From Mycobacterium sp. Z3061 (GTDB lineage: Bacteria > Actinomycetota > Actinomycetes > Mycobacteriales > Mycobacteriaceae), in NCBI RefSeq assembly GCF_031583025.1, contig NZ_CP134062.1:4588001-4652000 (forward strand): 64,000 bases of DNA. Reading direction: 5' to 3'. The position numbers and the translations under genes are program-made. The notes beneath the pieces are model-generated. The model saw only the letters and a list, made by a program, of their open reading frames with translations. It was not told where the DNA came from and searched no databases. How positions within the stretch are numbered: position 1 is the stretch's first letter; the number at the start of each line of letters is the position of its first letter. This document shows, in pieces, positions 47,411-57,400 of this stretch.

Positions 47411-48244
47411 TCAGACACGGACCAGCGAACGCAGCTTGTCCAACCGCGCCTGTCCGATGCCGTCCACCTCGCCCAGCTGATCGACACTGGTGAACCTCCC
47501 GTGGGCCTGCCGGTACGCCACGATCGCCGCGGCCGTGACGGGACCCACCCCGGGCAGTCCGTCCAGTTGCTCGACGGTCGCGGTGTTCAGATCGAGCGCT
47601 TCCCTGGCGCCGGCCTTCGGTTTCCCGGACGTGCTCGGGGCGCCCGAGGGCGACTGCGTGGCGGGTCCGCCGGCACCGACGGAGCTGCCCAGGACCGGCG
47701 GCTTTCCCGGAGCCGGCGCCAGCCCGACCACGATCTGTTCACCGTCGCCCAGCGGCCGGGCCATGTTGAGGCCGACGGTGTCGGCGCCGTCGACCGCTCC
47801 CCCGGCCGCCTGCAGCGCATCGGCGATCCGCGCACCCGGCGCCAGGGTGACCAGCCCCGGTTTGTGCACCAGGCCGACAACGCTGACCACGACCGGCCGG
47901 TCCGGCCCCGGGTTGGCCGAGGCCTTCGGCCCGCTTGACGAAACCCGTTCCACCGGAGGAAGTTTGGCTGAGGTTACCGGCGCAGGCCGGTCGCGGGCCA
48001 CGGTGAAGACGGTGATCAGCACCGCGAGCGCGGCGATGACCGCCAGCGCGATGGCGCCGGCGCGGCCGGGATCGGCACGCAGGCGCTCCATCCAGTTCCG
48101 CTGCGCGGCAGCGTCGGGAAGCCATCGCGGCAGCAACGAATTCGGATCCTCGTCATCCGGTTCCGATTCGGCGTCTCCGGGTTGCGGATCGGGTTCGCCG
48201 GCCAGCCGTCGCTGCAGTCGCTCGGCGGGTAGTTCGGTTCGCAT
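47411..48244 (-). CDS. comEA: ComEA-like DNA-binding protein
   Basis: A 277-residue protein with a cytosolic N-terminus of about 60 residues, one membrane helix (AGAIALAVIAALAVLITVFTVA), a SLBB domain (VVVSVVGLVHKPGLVTLAPGARIADALQAAGG), a Ser/Pro/Gly linker and a C-terminal helix-hairpin-helix pair (LDLNTATVEQLDGLPGVGPVTAAAIVAYRQ). This is the ComEA plan: an anchored receptor for DNA outside the membrane. It is followed after 5 nt by comEC. Confidence 0.94.
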   Translation of the reverse strand: MRTELPAERLQRRLAGEPDPQPGDAESEPDDEDPNSLLPRWLPDAAAQRNWMERLRADPGRAGAIALAVIAALAVLITVFTVARDRPAPVTSAKLPPVERVSSSGPKASANPGPDRPVVVSVVGLVHKPGLVTLAPGARIADALQAAGGAVDGADTVGLNMARPLGDGEQIVVGLAPAPGKPPVLGSSVGAGGPATQSPSGAPSTSGKPKAGAREALDLNTATVEQLDGLPGVGPVTAAAIVAYRQAHGRFTSVDQLGEVDGIGQARLDKLRSLVRV

Positions 48245-48385
48245 GCCGTGACGGTATGTCCGGCGACCGTCGCAGGCGGCGCGCGCCGCCGCCCCGGCCG
48301 GGCAGGCTGTGGATCAATCCGCGGCTGTGGAAAGGCCACTCGCCGAGCATGTTTGGTGCACCATTCGGCGGGTAGCCCGGACGCC

Positions 48386-48610
48386 ATGGGTTTGGCTCTG
48401 ATCACCGGCGCATCGAGTGGAATCGGCCTGGAGTTGGCCAGGCGGTTCGCCGAGCACGGCTATGACCTCATCGTCGCGGCGGCGTCACCGTCACGGCTTT
48501 GATGCCCGGCCCCACCGAGACCAACTTCTTCCGGCGCGCGGGCATGGGCGGCACCCGGACCGACTCGGTCAAGGCGGTGGCCAACCGGGTGATGTCGACA
48601 CCGGTCCCGC
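48386..48610 (+). pseudogene. Short-chain dehydrogenase remnant with internal deletion
   Basis: The first 30 codons from ATG 48386 are a perfect SDR start (MGLALITGASSGIGLELARRFAEHGYDLIV). Then the frame changes, and GVTVTALMPGPTETNFFRRAGM, a typical SDR C-terminal half (PGPTET motif), follows in another frame to about 48610. NNAG and the Ser-Tyr-Lys catalytic residues are missing, so roughly 400-450 nt have been lost between the two parts. The break falls at a GCGGCG repeat (about 48478-48483). What follows to 48728 is not recognisable. A parent SDR gene probably stood here in the ancestor. Confidence 0.75.
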
Positions 48611-48728
48611 AGCTAGAAACGCCAACCCACCACCCGGTTGGCGAATGCCGCCGCTTAGCGCCTAACGTGCAGTACAGGACCGCCGTAACCCCCGCGCCGG
48701 CGGCCACCCCGCACACAGGAGGCTGCCG

Positions 48729-49886
48729 ATGAAGCTGGCGCTCACGCCCGACGAAGCCGCGTTCCGCGACGAACTGCGGACCTTCTTCACCACCGAGATC
48801 CCGGTCGACATCCGGGAGCGGGTCCGCGACGGCGGACATCTGACGCGCGACGAGATCGTCGCCACTCACAAGCAACTGCACGAGCACGGGATCGCCGTAC
48901 CGAGCTGGCCCGTCGAATGGGGCGGAAAAGACTGGACCCCCACCCAGTTTCAGATCTGGACCGACGAGATGCAGTTGGCCAGTGTCCCGGAGCCGTTGAA
49001 CTTCAACACCAAGATGGTGGGCCCGGTGATCGCCGAGTTCGGCTCGCAGGAGGTAAAGGAACGGTTCCTGCCGCCGACGGCCAATCTGGACATCTGGTGG
49101 TGTCAGGGCTTCTCCGAGCCCGAAGCCGGATCCGATCTCGCCTCGCTGCGCACCACCGCGGTCCGCGACGGCGACAGCTACGTCGTCAACGGGCAGAAGA
49201 CCTGGACGACGCTCGGCCAGTACGCAGACTGGATCTTCTGCCTGGTACGCACCGACCCTCAGGCGCCCAAACGCCAGGCCGGCATCTCATTCCTACTCAT
49301 GTCCATGGACACCCCCGGCATCACGCTGCGGCCGATCAAGTTGATCGACGGCAGCGTCGAGGTCAACGAGGTGTTCTTCTCCGACGCCCGCGTCCCAGCC
49401 AATCAGCTTGTCGGAGAAGAGAATCAGGGCTGGAGCTACGCGAAGTTCCTGCTCGGCAACGAGCGGACCGGGATCGCTCAGGTGGGTCGCACCAAAGTGC
49501 GCCTGGCCGAGGTGAAGCGGCACGCCGCCGAGAAGGGCCTGCTCGAGGACCCGCTGTTCGCCGCACGACTGGCCGAAGCGGAGAACGAGGTGCTCGCACT
49601 GGAACTCACCCAGGCCCGGGTGGTGTCGAGTTCCGCGGGCGGCAAACCCAACCCCGCCTCCTCCGTGCTGAAGCTGCGCGGCAGCCAACTGCAGCAGATC
49701 GCCACCGAGCTGATGGTCGAGGTGGCCGGTCCCGACGCGCTGCCGGTGGGCGGGGACGGCATCGCCTCCCCGGAGTGGGCGCAGGCCAGCGCCCCGACCT
49801 ACCTCAACTACCGCAAGACCTCGATCTACGGCGGTAGCAACGAGGTGCAGCGCAACATCATCTCCTCGACCATTCTCGGATTGTGA
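48729..49886 (+). CDS. Acyl-CoA dehydrogenase (first subunit of a pair)
   Basis: A 385-residue FadE-type flavoprotein. Landmarks are WPVEWGGKDWTPTQ, the FAD/substrate segment WWCQGFSEPEAGSDLASLRTTA, GQKTWTTLGQYADW, FLLGNERTGIAQVG and the C-terminal YGGSNEVQRNIISSTILGL. The E in the GNERTG segment is where the catalytic base sits in paired mycobacterial FadEs. It is followed after 7 nt by a second, shorter and divergent acyl-CoA dehydrogenase, as in the heterotetrameric FadE26-27 and FadE28-29 steroid enzymes. The substrate is unknown. Confidence 0.9.
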   Translation: MKLALTPDEAAFRDELRTFFTTEIPVDIRERVRDGGHLTRDEIVATHKQLHEHGIAVPSWPVEWGGKDWTPTQFQIWTDEMQLASVPEPLNFNTKMVGPVIAEFGSQEVKERFLPPTANLDIWWCQGFSEPEAGSDLASLRTTAVRDGDSYVVNGQKTWTTLGQYADWIFCLVRTDPQAPKRQAGISFLLMSMDTPGITLRPIKLIDGSVEVNEVFFSDARVPANQLVGEENQGWSYAKFLLGNERTGIAQVGRTKVRLAEVKRHAAEKGLLEDPLFAARLAEAENEVLALELTQARVVSSSAGGKPNPASSVLKLRGSQLQQIATELMVEVAGPDALPVGGDGIASPEWAQASAPTYLNYRKTSIYGGSNEVQRNIISSTILGL

Positions 49887-49893
49887 GGCTGTC

Positions 49894-51012
49894 ATGGACT
49901 TTCAGTTGAGCGAAGAGCAGGCACTGCTGCGCGACACCACCCGGGAACTGCTGTCGCGAAGCTACGACGCCGAGAGCCGCAACAAGGCGATCGACACCGA
50001 GCTGGGCTGGAGTCGCGAGGTGTGGAACCAGCTCGCGGAGATCGGGATCCTGGGCCTCGGGTTCGAGCCCGAAGAGGCCGGGCAGCTCGAGATCATGGCG
50101 GTGCTCATCGAGGTCGGACGCCGGCTGGCGCCCGAGCCCATCGTGCACGCCGCGCTGGCGCCCGGCTCGCTGATCGCCGAACTCGGCAACGCCGCGCAGA
50201 AAGAACTGCTCGACGAGGTCGCCGCGGGCCAGCGGCTGCTGGCCTTCGCCCACCTGGAGCCGGGTCAGCGTGGCGGGTCGGCGAAACCGGCCACTCGCGC
50301 TGTGCAGCAAGGAGATTCGTGGACTATCAGCGGACGCAAGAACCCCGTACTGGCCGGCGACTGCGCCGAGACGCTGGTGGTCAGTGCGGCGCTGCCGGAC
50401 GGCGGCACCGGGCTGTTCCTGGTTGACGCCTCGCAGGACAACACCACCGTCACCCGCTCGCCGTTCCGCACCTTCGACGGCCAGCGCGGCGCTCAGATCG
50501 ATCTGGACGAGGCCGCCGCCGAACCGCTGGGTGACGGCGCCGATGCCGGTCAGGCCATCGCCAACGCCATCATCCGGATCCAGTCGGCGCTCTGCGCCGA
50601 GGCGATGGGCGCCATGGAGGAAGCGCTTCGGCTGACCACCGACTACCTCAAGACCCGCAAGCAGTTCGGGGTCACCCTCAACAAGTTCCAGACCCTGACG
50701 CAACGGGCTGCCGATATGTACGTGTCATTGGAGCTGGCGCGCAGCATGAATCTGTACGCCGCCATGTCGATCGCCGACGGCAACTACGACCCGGTCATCG
50801 CCGCGCGCGCCAAGCTGCAGATCGGCCGTGCGGGCCGGCACATCGGCCAGGAGGCGATCCAACTGCACGGCGGCATCGGCATGACCGCCGAGTACCCGGT
50901 GGGCCACTACACGGCCCGGCTCACCGCGATCGATCAGACGCTGGGTTCCACGGCGGATCAGTTACGGGTCCTCATCGACCACCTCGGCGAATACGACTTA
51001 GCAAAGCTCTGA
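49894..51012 (+). CDS. Acyl-CoA dehydrogenase-like protein (second subunit)
   Basis: A 372-residue member beginning MDFQLSEEQALLRDTTRELLSRSYD. The FAD-binding C-terminal parts TDYLKTRKQFGVTLNKFQTLTQRAADMY and LHGGIGMTAEYPVGHYTARL are clear, while the middle beta domain is short and lacks the usual substrate-binding motif. This asymmetry fits the second subunit of a heteromeric dehydrogenase. Spacing to the upstream gene is 7 nt, and the two are almost certainly translated together. Confidence 0.9.
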   Translation: MDFQLSEEQALLRDTTRELLSRSYDAESRNKAIDTELGWSREVWNQLAEIGILGLGFEPEEAGQLEIMAVLIEVGRRLAPEPIVHAALAPGSLIAELGNAAQKELLDEVAAGQRLLAFAHLEPGQRGGSAKPATRAVQQGDSWTISGRKNPVLAGDCAETLVVSAALPDGGTGLFLVDASQDNTTVTRSPFRTFDGQRGAQIDLDEAAAEPLGDGADAGQAIANAIIRIQSALCAEAMGAMEEALRLTTDYLKTRKQFGVTLNKFQTLTQRAADMYVSLELARSMNLYAAMSIADGNYDPVIAARAKLQIGRAGRHIGQEAIQLHGGIGMTAEYPVGHYTARLTAIDQTLGSTADQLRVLIDHLGEYDLAKL

Positions 51013-51028
51013 GCCAGGATCCGACGCG

Positions 51029-51451
51029 ATGGCCGAACTGACGGACCGAGTCGTGGAGTTCCTGTCTGCGGGCACCCGCACCGGGATGCTCGGGTTCGCC
51101 GCATCGGACGGCCGGCCCCTGGTGGCGCCGGTCTGGTTCGTCGTCGACGGCGACGAGCTGGTCTTCACCACCCACGAACAGACACCGAAAGGTCGCGCGC
51201 TGCGCCGGGATTCGCGAACCGTCATCTGCGTCGACGACCCGCACCCGCCTTACTCGTTCGTGCAGGTGCAGGGGGTGGCGGCGGTGAGTGACGACCCGCA
51301 GGAGTTGCTGGAAATCGCCACCCGCACCGGCGCCCGGTACATGGGCGCCGAGCGGGCCGAGGAGTACGGCCGCCGCAACGCGGTCCCCGGCGAACTGGTG
51401 GTGCGGGTGCGTCCGACGAAGGTCGTCGCCGGCTTCGACATCAGCAACTAA
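51029..51451 (+). CDS. PPOX/FDOR-type flavin or F420 binding protein
   Basis: A 140-residue split-barrel protein beginning ELTDRVVEFLSAGTRTGMLGFAASDGRPLVAPVWFVVDGDELVF, then TPKGRALRRDSRTVICVDD and the C-terminal ELVVRVRPTKVVAG. These are the features of mycobacterial F420-dependent oxidoreductases (FDOR-B) and pyridoxamine-5'-phosphate-oxidase-like proteins. Which cofactor it uses is not certain. It is 16 nt after the acyl-CoA dehydrogenase pair and probably in the same operon; its stop overlaps the PKS stop on the other strand. Confidence 0.88.
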   Translation: MAELTDRVVEFLSAGTRTGMLGFAASDGRPLVAPVWFVVDGDELVFTTHEQTPKGRALRRDSRTVICVDDPHPPYSFVQVQGVAAVSDDPQELLEIATRTGARYMGAERAEEYGRRNAVPGELVVRVRPTKVVAGFDISN

Positions 51452-54400
51452 GCGTCGGCGGACTCCTCGGCGGGCTCTGCCGCAGGCTCCTCGGGGGCCT
51501 CGCCGACCGGAGCCGGGACCGATTCGGCCATCAACTCCGGCAGCTGGGAAGCCAGGTACTCGGCGAGCGACCTGATGGTCGGATAGTCGAACACCGCGGT
51601 GGCGCTGATCGTCAGTTGGCCGCCGAACTGCCCGAGTAACCGGTTGCGGAGTTCGACCGCCATCAGCGAGTCGGTGCCCAGATCCAGGAACCGGCTGGTG
51701 GCCGCGGGCGGCTGGGCCAGCCTCAGGAAGCTCTGCACCTCCTGCTGCAGATATTCGGTCAGGAAGTCGGCGCGTTGCCCCTCCGGGATCTCGTGCAACT
51801 GGCGCAGCAACTCACTGTCGCCCTGCGTGGCCGCGACGGCACTGGGCAGCACGTAGTCGAGTATCGCCGGACGCGAACCGCCGAGCACCTTCGCCGTGCG
51901 CTGCCAGTTGGCCTTGATGACGGTTGCCTGTCCGGTCCCCTCGGCGAACAGCTCGCCGAGCGCGCTCAGGGCGGCCGTGGGATCCAGCGGAATCAGGCCT
52001 TGCGCACCGAGATTGACGCGCGCGGCGTGTGAGGCGGCCATGCCGCCCTTCGCCCACGGACCCCAGTTGACGCTGGTCGCGGTCAAGCCCTGGGCATTGC
52101 GTTCGGCCACCAGTCCGTCCAGCAGCGCGTTGGCCGCGGCATAGTTGGCCTGACCCGGAGAACCGAGGACGCTGGAGATCGAGGAATACATGATGAAGAA
52201 TTCCAGGTCGTCGTTCTTGGTCAACCGGTGCAGATGCCACGCCGCAAACGCCTTGGGCGCCAACGTCGTCCGGAACCGCTCCAGGCTCTGCTGAGGTAGC
52301 AGCGCGTCGTCGAGCAGACCCGCCAGGTGTGCGACCCCGGCAAGCGGCGGCAACTCGGCGCGGATGCGATTCAGCAACTCCGCGACCTGAGACTCGTCGC
52401 CGACGTCGGCCCCGAAGACGTGGATCCGGCACCGGTACCGCTCGATGATGGCGTCGATCGCCTGCTGCGCCTCCGCATCGGGCAGATGCCGGCTGGTCAG
52501 CACGATGTCGCCGGCCCCCAGCTGAGCGAGGTACGCCGCCGTGTGCAGACCCAGGGCACCGAGGCCGCCGGTGATCAGATAGGTCCGATCACCGCGCGGT
52601 GCAAGCGGATTCGGCATCTGCAACACGATCTTGCCGATATGGCGGGCCTGCTGCATGCGGCGGAACGCCGTCTTCGCCTCGGTCAGCGGATAGATCTCAG
52701 CGTGCAGCGGTTCCCACTCGCCGTTGCCCAAGCCGTCCGACACCTCGCACAGCAGCCGGTGAATGTGCTCCGGGTCGGACATGATGGTCCCGTCCAGCGC
52801 CACGATCTCGTAGTCGATGTCGGGCCGCACCGCCGCCATCTGCTCGGGCGTCCAGATGTCCCGCTTGGCGATCTCGGCGAACCGGCCATTGCGGGCGGTC
52901 GCCCGCACGGTCGCCTCGAGGAAGCCCTCGTTGGTCAGGCTGTTGAGCACGACGTCGACGCCGGCCCCATCCGTGTCGGCCAGGATCTGGTCCGCGAAAT
53001 CCGTGGTGCGCGAGTCGTATACGTACTCCACACCAAGCTCGCGCAGCACGGCACGCTTGTAGGCGCTGGCGGTGGCGAACACCGTCGCGCCGCACTGGCG
53101 TGCCAGCTGGACCGCCGCCAGGCCGACGCCGCCGCTGGCGGCGTGGACCAGCACCCGGTCCCCGGGCCGCAGCTTGGCCCAGTCGAAGGCCAGGCGTGCG
53201 GTGAGCGCAGCCGCCGGTATGCTCGCCGCGGCTATCGCGCCCAGACCCTTGGGCACCGGCGCCAGCAACTGTGCCGGCACATTCACCCGGCTGGCGAACG
53301 CGCCCTGCATGAAGCCGAAGACGCGTTGGCCGACCTCGAGTCCGGTGACGCCGTCGCCCAATTCGGTGACGATCCCGGAGAAGTCCCCGCCGATGGGTCC
53401 GGGGTCACCCGGGTAGAGGCCCAACACGTTGAGCACGTCACGGAAGTTCAGACCGGCCGCCTCGACCTGGATCTGCGCCTGGCCGGCAGCCGGGGCCGTC
53501 ACTTCGGTCTCCACCAGACGGAGGTTGTCGATGGCGCCGCGTTCGGTCGGCGCCAGCACATAGTCGGTCCCCCGCGGCACCGCGAGATGCCCGCCCCGCG
53601 CCCACGGCAGCAGCCGCGACACCAGGAACTTCCCTTGCCGCAGTGCGAGTTCGGGTTCGGCGACCGGTGAAGCCGGCGCGGCGAGCAGTCTGGCCAGCCA
53701 CTGCACGGCGTCCTGCGACCCGTCATGGTCGACCAGCCGGCAGCGCAACTGTGGCTGCTCGGCGATGACGGTGCGCCCGAGACCCCACAGCGCGGCCTGT
53801 ACCGGGTCGACCGGCTCGCCGGGTTCGGTGGCCACGGCCCGCTCGGTGACGACCCACAGTCCGCCGGGCAGCTTCAGGTCCTGCTGCCCGAGCGCCGTGC
53901 GCACCAGCGTCAGCAGCTGGTCGAGCTCGCCCTCCAGCCGTCCGGCGAATTCGGTGCTCGACTCATCCGTGCCCGGTCGACGGCCGCTGCGCCAGACGAT
54001 GCCGGAGATCGGCGCTCCGCCGTCCTTCGCCTGGGCGAACAGCTGCACCCAGCGCTCCGGGTCGACGATGTCGTTGGTGCGAAGGCTGCCCGGGACGACG
54101 TCCGCAAGCTCGTCGAACCCGGCGATCAGCCAGGTGTTGTCCGCGGTTTCGGCGGTGTCATCCGCTGCCGGCGGGGGCACCTCGTTCCAGCCGAGGGTGT
54201 ACAGCAGCCGGGTGGCGTCGCCACCGAGCCCGCGCAGCAACGCCTCCCGGGGCGCGCGCTTGACGGTGAATTCGCGAATTCCGCCCAGCAGGCGTCCATC
54301 CCGGTCCACGAAGTCGAGATCGAAGACCTGCGTCTCGCTGTCCAGACCGCCCGCCTGCCAACGTGCGCGGCAATAGAACCGTCGCGGCATCCGCTCAGCC

Positions 54401-57400
54401 AGCATCACCCGCCCATACCGCAGCGGCAGGAACAGATCCGCGACACCGTGCTCGGCCGCCAGCAGCGCCGGGAACGCGGGGAAGGCGACTCCGGTGCACA
54501 GGTCCAGCAGCACCGGGTGGATCGGCTCGCTGCCGAGTTGCTCGGCGAGTTCCTCGCCGATGGCGACATCACCGATCGCCTCACCGTCGCCGACCCACAG
54601 CGCTTTCAGCGACGTGGACCAGGTTGGGCCCCAGGCCAACTCCATGTCCGCGAAGGTGTCGAACAGCTGCTGGGTCTGGGTGCGGCTCAACCGCTCGGTG
54701 GCGGCTTCGATGGAATCCGTAGCCTCGACCGCCGGTTCCTCTTCGACACCGCTCACGACGGTGCCGTCCGCATTCAGCGACCACTCCGCTTCGCGAACGC
54801 CGTAGGGACGGCTGTGTACCCGGAACGTCCAGCCGCCACCGTCCTCGAGCGGATGCAGGGTGAGCTGCACCTCACGGGAACTCTTGTCCGGCAGGATGAT
54901 CGGCTCGTAGAAGAAGACGTCCCGCACGTGCGCCGGCGCGCCGACGGCGGCCAGGGCCATCGCCGCATACGTCGCACCCGGAACCACCACGGTGCCGTAG
55001 ATGACGTGATGGGACAGCCAGGGTTGCGTCTTGACCGAGAGCCGGCTGGTGTAGACGGCGTCGCCGGAGGCGAGATCCTTTGCGCTGCCCAGGATTCCAG
55101 CGACCACCGTACCGTCGCCGGGAGCGACCCCGGAACTCTTGGGCCAGAAGTGCCGGCGCTGGAAGGGATACGTCGGCAACTCCAGCCGGTGACCCGGCCG
55201 CCGGTAGCGCGCGGCGAAGTCCGGCCGATGCCCGGCGACATACGTCGCGGCCAGGGCTTCGGAGATCTGCCGGCGGGCGTCGGCGCCCTTGCGCAATGAG
55301 ACGATCGCTCGCGGCGGAGCCGAATGTTCCGGCCAGACCTGCACCGCCGCCGCCGTGAGAATCGGCTGCGGGCCGATCTCCATCAGCACCGTGCACCCCA
55401 GCGCCGCGACGGTGCGCACGCTGTCGGCGAACTGCACGGGCTGGCGGGAGTGCCGGCGCCAATACTGGCCGTTCAGTTCGGTTTCCGCGGTGAGGACGGT
55501 ACCGGTGCGGTTGCAGACGAGTGGCAGCGTGGGGACGTTGAACTCCAGCCGCGCCGCGTACGCCTCGAATTCGTCGAGCACCGGGTCCAGCAGCGCCGAA
55601 TGGAAGGCGTGGCTGGTATCCAGCCAGGTGCAGCGGATGCCTTCTTCGTTGAACGTGTCGACGATCCGTTCGAGATCCGGACCGGGGCCCGACAGTACCG
55701 TGTTGGGGCCGTTGTATGCGGCGACCGACACCGCCGGGCACTGGTTGGCGACGTCCTCCACGTGGCGCGGGTCGGCGAAGATCGCCACCATCCGCCCGCC
55801 GTCGGGAAGGCTGCCGAACAACCGGCCGCGTTCGGCCATCAGCCGGGCCCCGTCCTCGAGGCTGAGCACTCCGGCCACACACGCCGCCGCATACTGGCCC
55901 ACGCTGTGGCCGAGCACCACGTCGGGCTCGATGCCCCACGACTGCCACAGCCGGGCCAGACCCATCTCGATCGCGAACAGGGCGGGCTGGGCAAAAGAGG
56001 TGTGCCGCAGCGTTTCCCCGATTTCCCGGTCGGTCGCAAACAGCACCTCGAGCAACGGACGCGGCAGCATCCCGTCGATCGCGTCCGCGCACCGTTGAAC
56101 GGTCTCGGCGAACACCGGCTCGGTTTCGAAGAGCTCGCGCGCCATGCCGGCATACTGGCTGCCCTGTCCGGTGAACAACCACGCCGTCGTCGGCGGGTCG
56201 CCGCACGTGCCTCGTAATACGCCGGGGCGCAACCGGTTTGCGGCCAGGTCGGCCAGCATGTCGCGGGCCCCCGCGACCGGGGTGGCGCCGGAATCCAGGA
56301 CGAGGGCACCCCGGTGTTCGAAATGCGAACGCCCGACGCCCGCGGTGTAGCAGACGTCACCGATGTCGGCGTCCGGATGATCCTCCAGCCAGGACGCGTA
56401 CCGCTCCGCCAACGACACCAGGGCCTGCTCGGACCGGGCCGACAGCGGCAGCACATGCACGGGCCCGTCCGGAACGTCTGCTGCCGCGTTCGGCTCCGGT
56501 GCCGGCGCCTCTTCGATTAGGACGTGCGCGTTGGTGCCGGTGAACCCGAAAGAACTGACACCCGCACGGCGCGGGCGGCCGTTGGCGTGCCACGGGGTGG
56601 CTTCGTCGACGACGCGCACCGGTAGGGAATCCCATGGGATGTGCGGCGAGGGGTTCTCGAAATGCAGGTTCTGCGGCAGGATTTCGTGCTGCAGCGACAG
56701 CACGATCTTGATCAGGCCCGCGACCCCGGCGGCCGACTCCAGGTGGCCGATGTTGGTCTTCACCGACCCCATCAGCAACGGGTGGTTCGCGTCGCGACCG
56801 GCGCCGTAGGCCGCCGCGGCGGCCTGCACTTCGATCGGGTCACCCAGCGAGGTGCCGGTACCGTGCGCCTCGAGGTAGTCGACATCGTTGCCGGCGACGT
56901 GCGCACGGGCCAGTGCCGCAGCGATAAGTCGTTGCTGGGCACCGCCATTGGGCACCGTCAGGCCGCTGGACGCGCCGTCCTGGTTGACGGCGCTGCCCCG
57001 GATGATCGCCTGGACCCGGTCGCCGTCGCGCACTGCGTCGCTGAGCCTCTTGAGCACCAGAATGCCGCAGCCCTCGCTGCGTACGTAACCGTCGGCGGCG
57101 GCGTCGAACGTCTTGCACCGGCCGTCCGGGGACAGCATTCTGGCGCGGGACGCGGCGATCAGGGATGCCGGACTCAGCAACACATTCACCCCGCCGGCCA
57201 GCACCAGATCGCAATCGCCGGAACGCAGGGCCCCGCAGGCCTCGTGCACGGCCACCAGCGACGAACTGCAGGCGGTGTCCACCGCCACGGCCGGCCCCTC
57301 CAGCCCGAGCGCGAAGGCGACCCGGCCCGCGATGGCGTTGAGCGCGTTCCCGGTGATGAAGTGCGCTTCGATGCTGTTGACCGACTCGGCCGTCAGCAGG

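Noticed and set aside
52327..53670. 447-residue plus-strand frame inside the PKS
   Set aside because: Antisense to clear ER and KR domains; the sequence has no recognisable domain.
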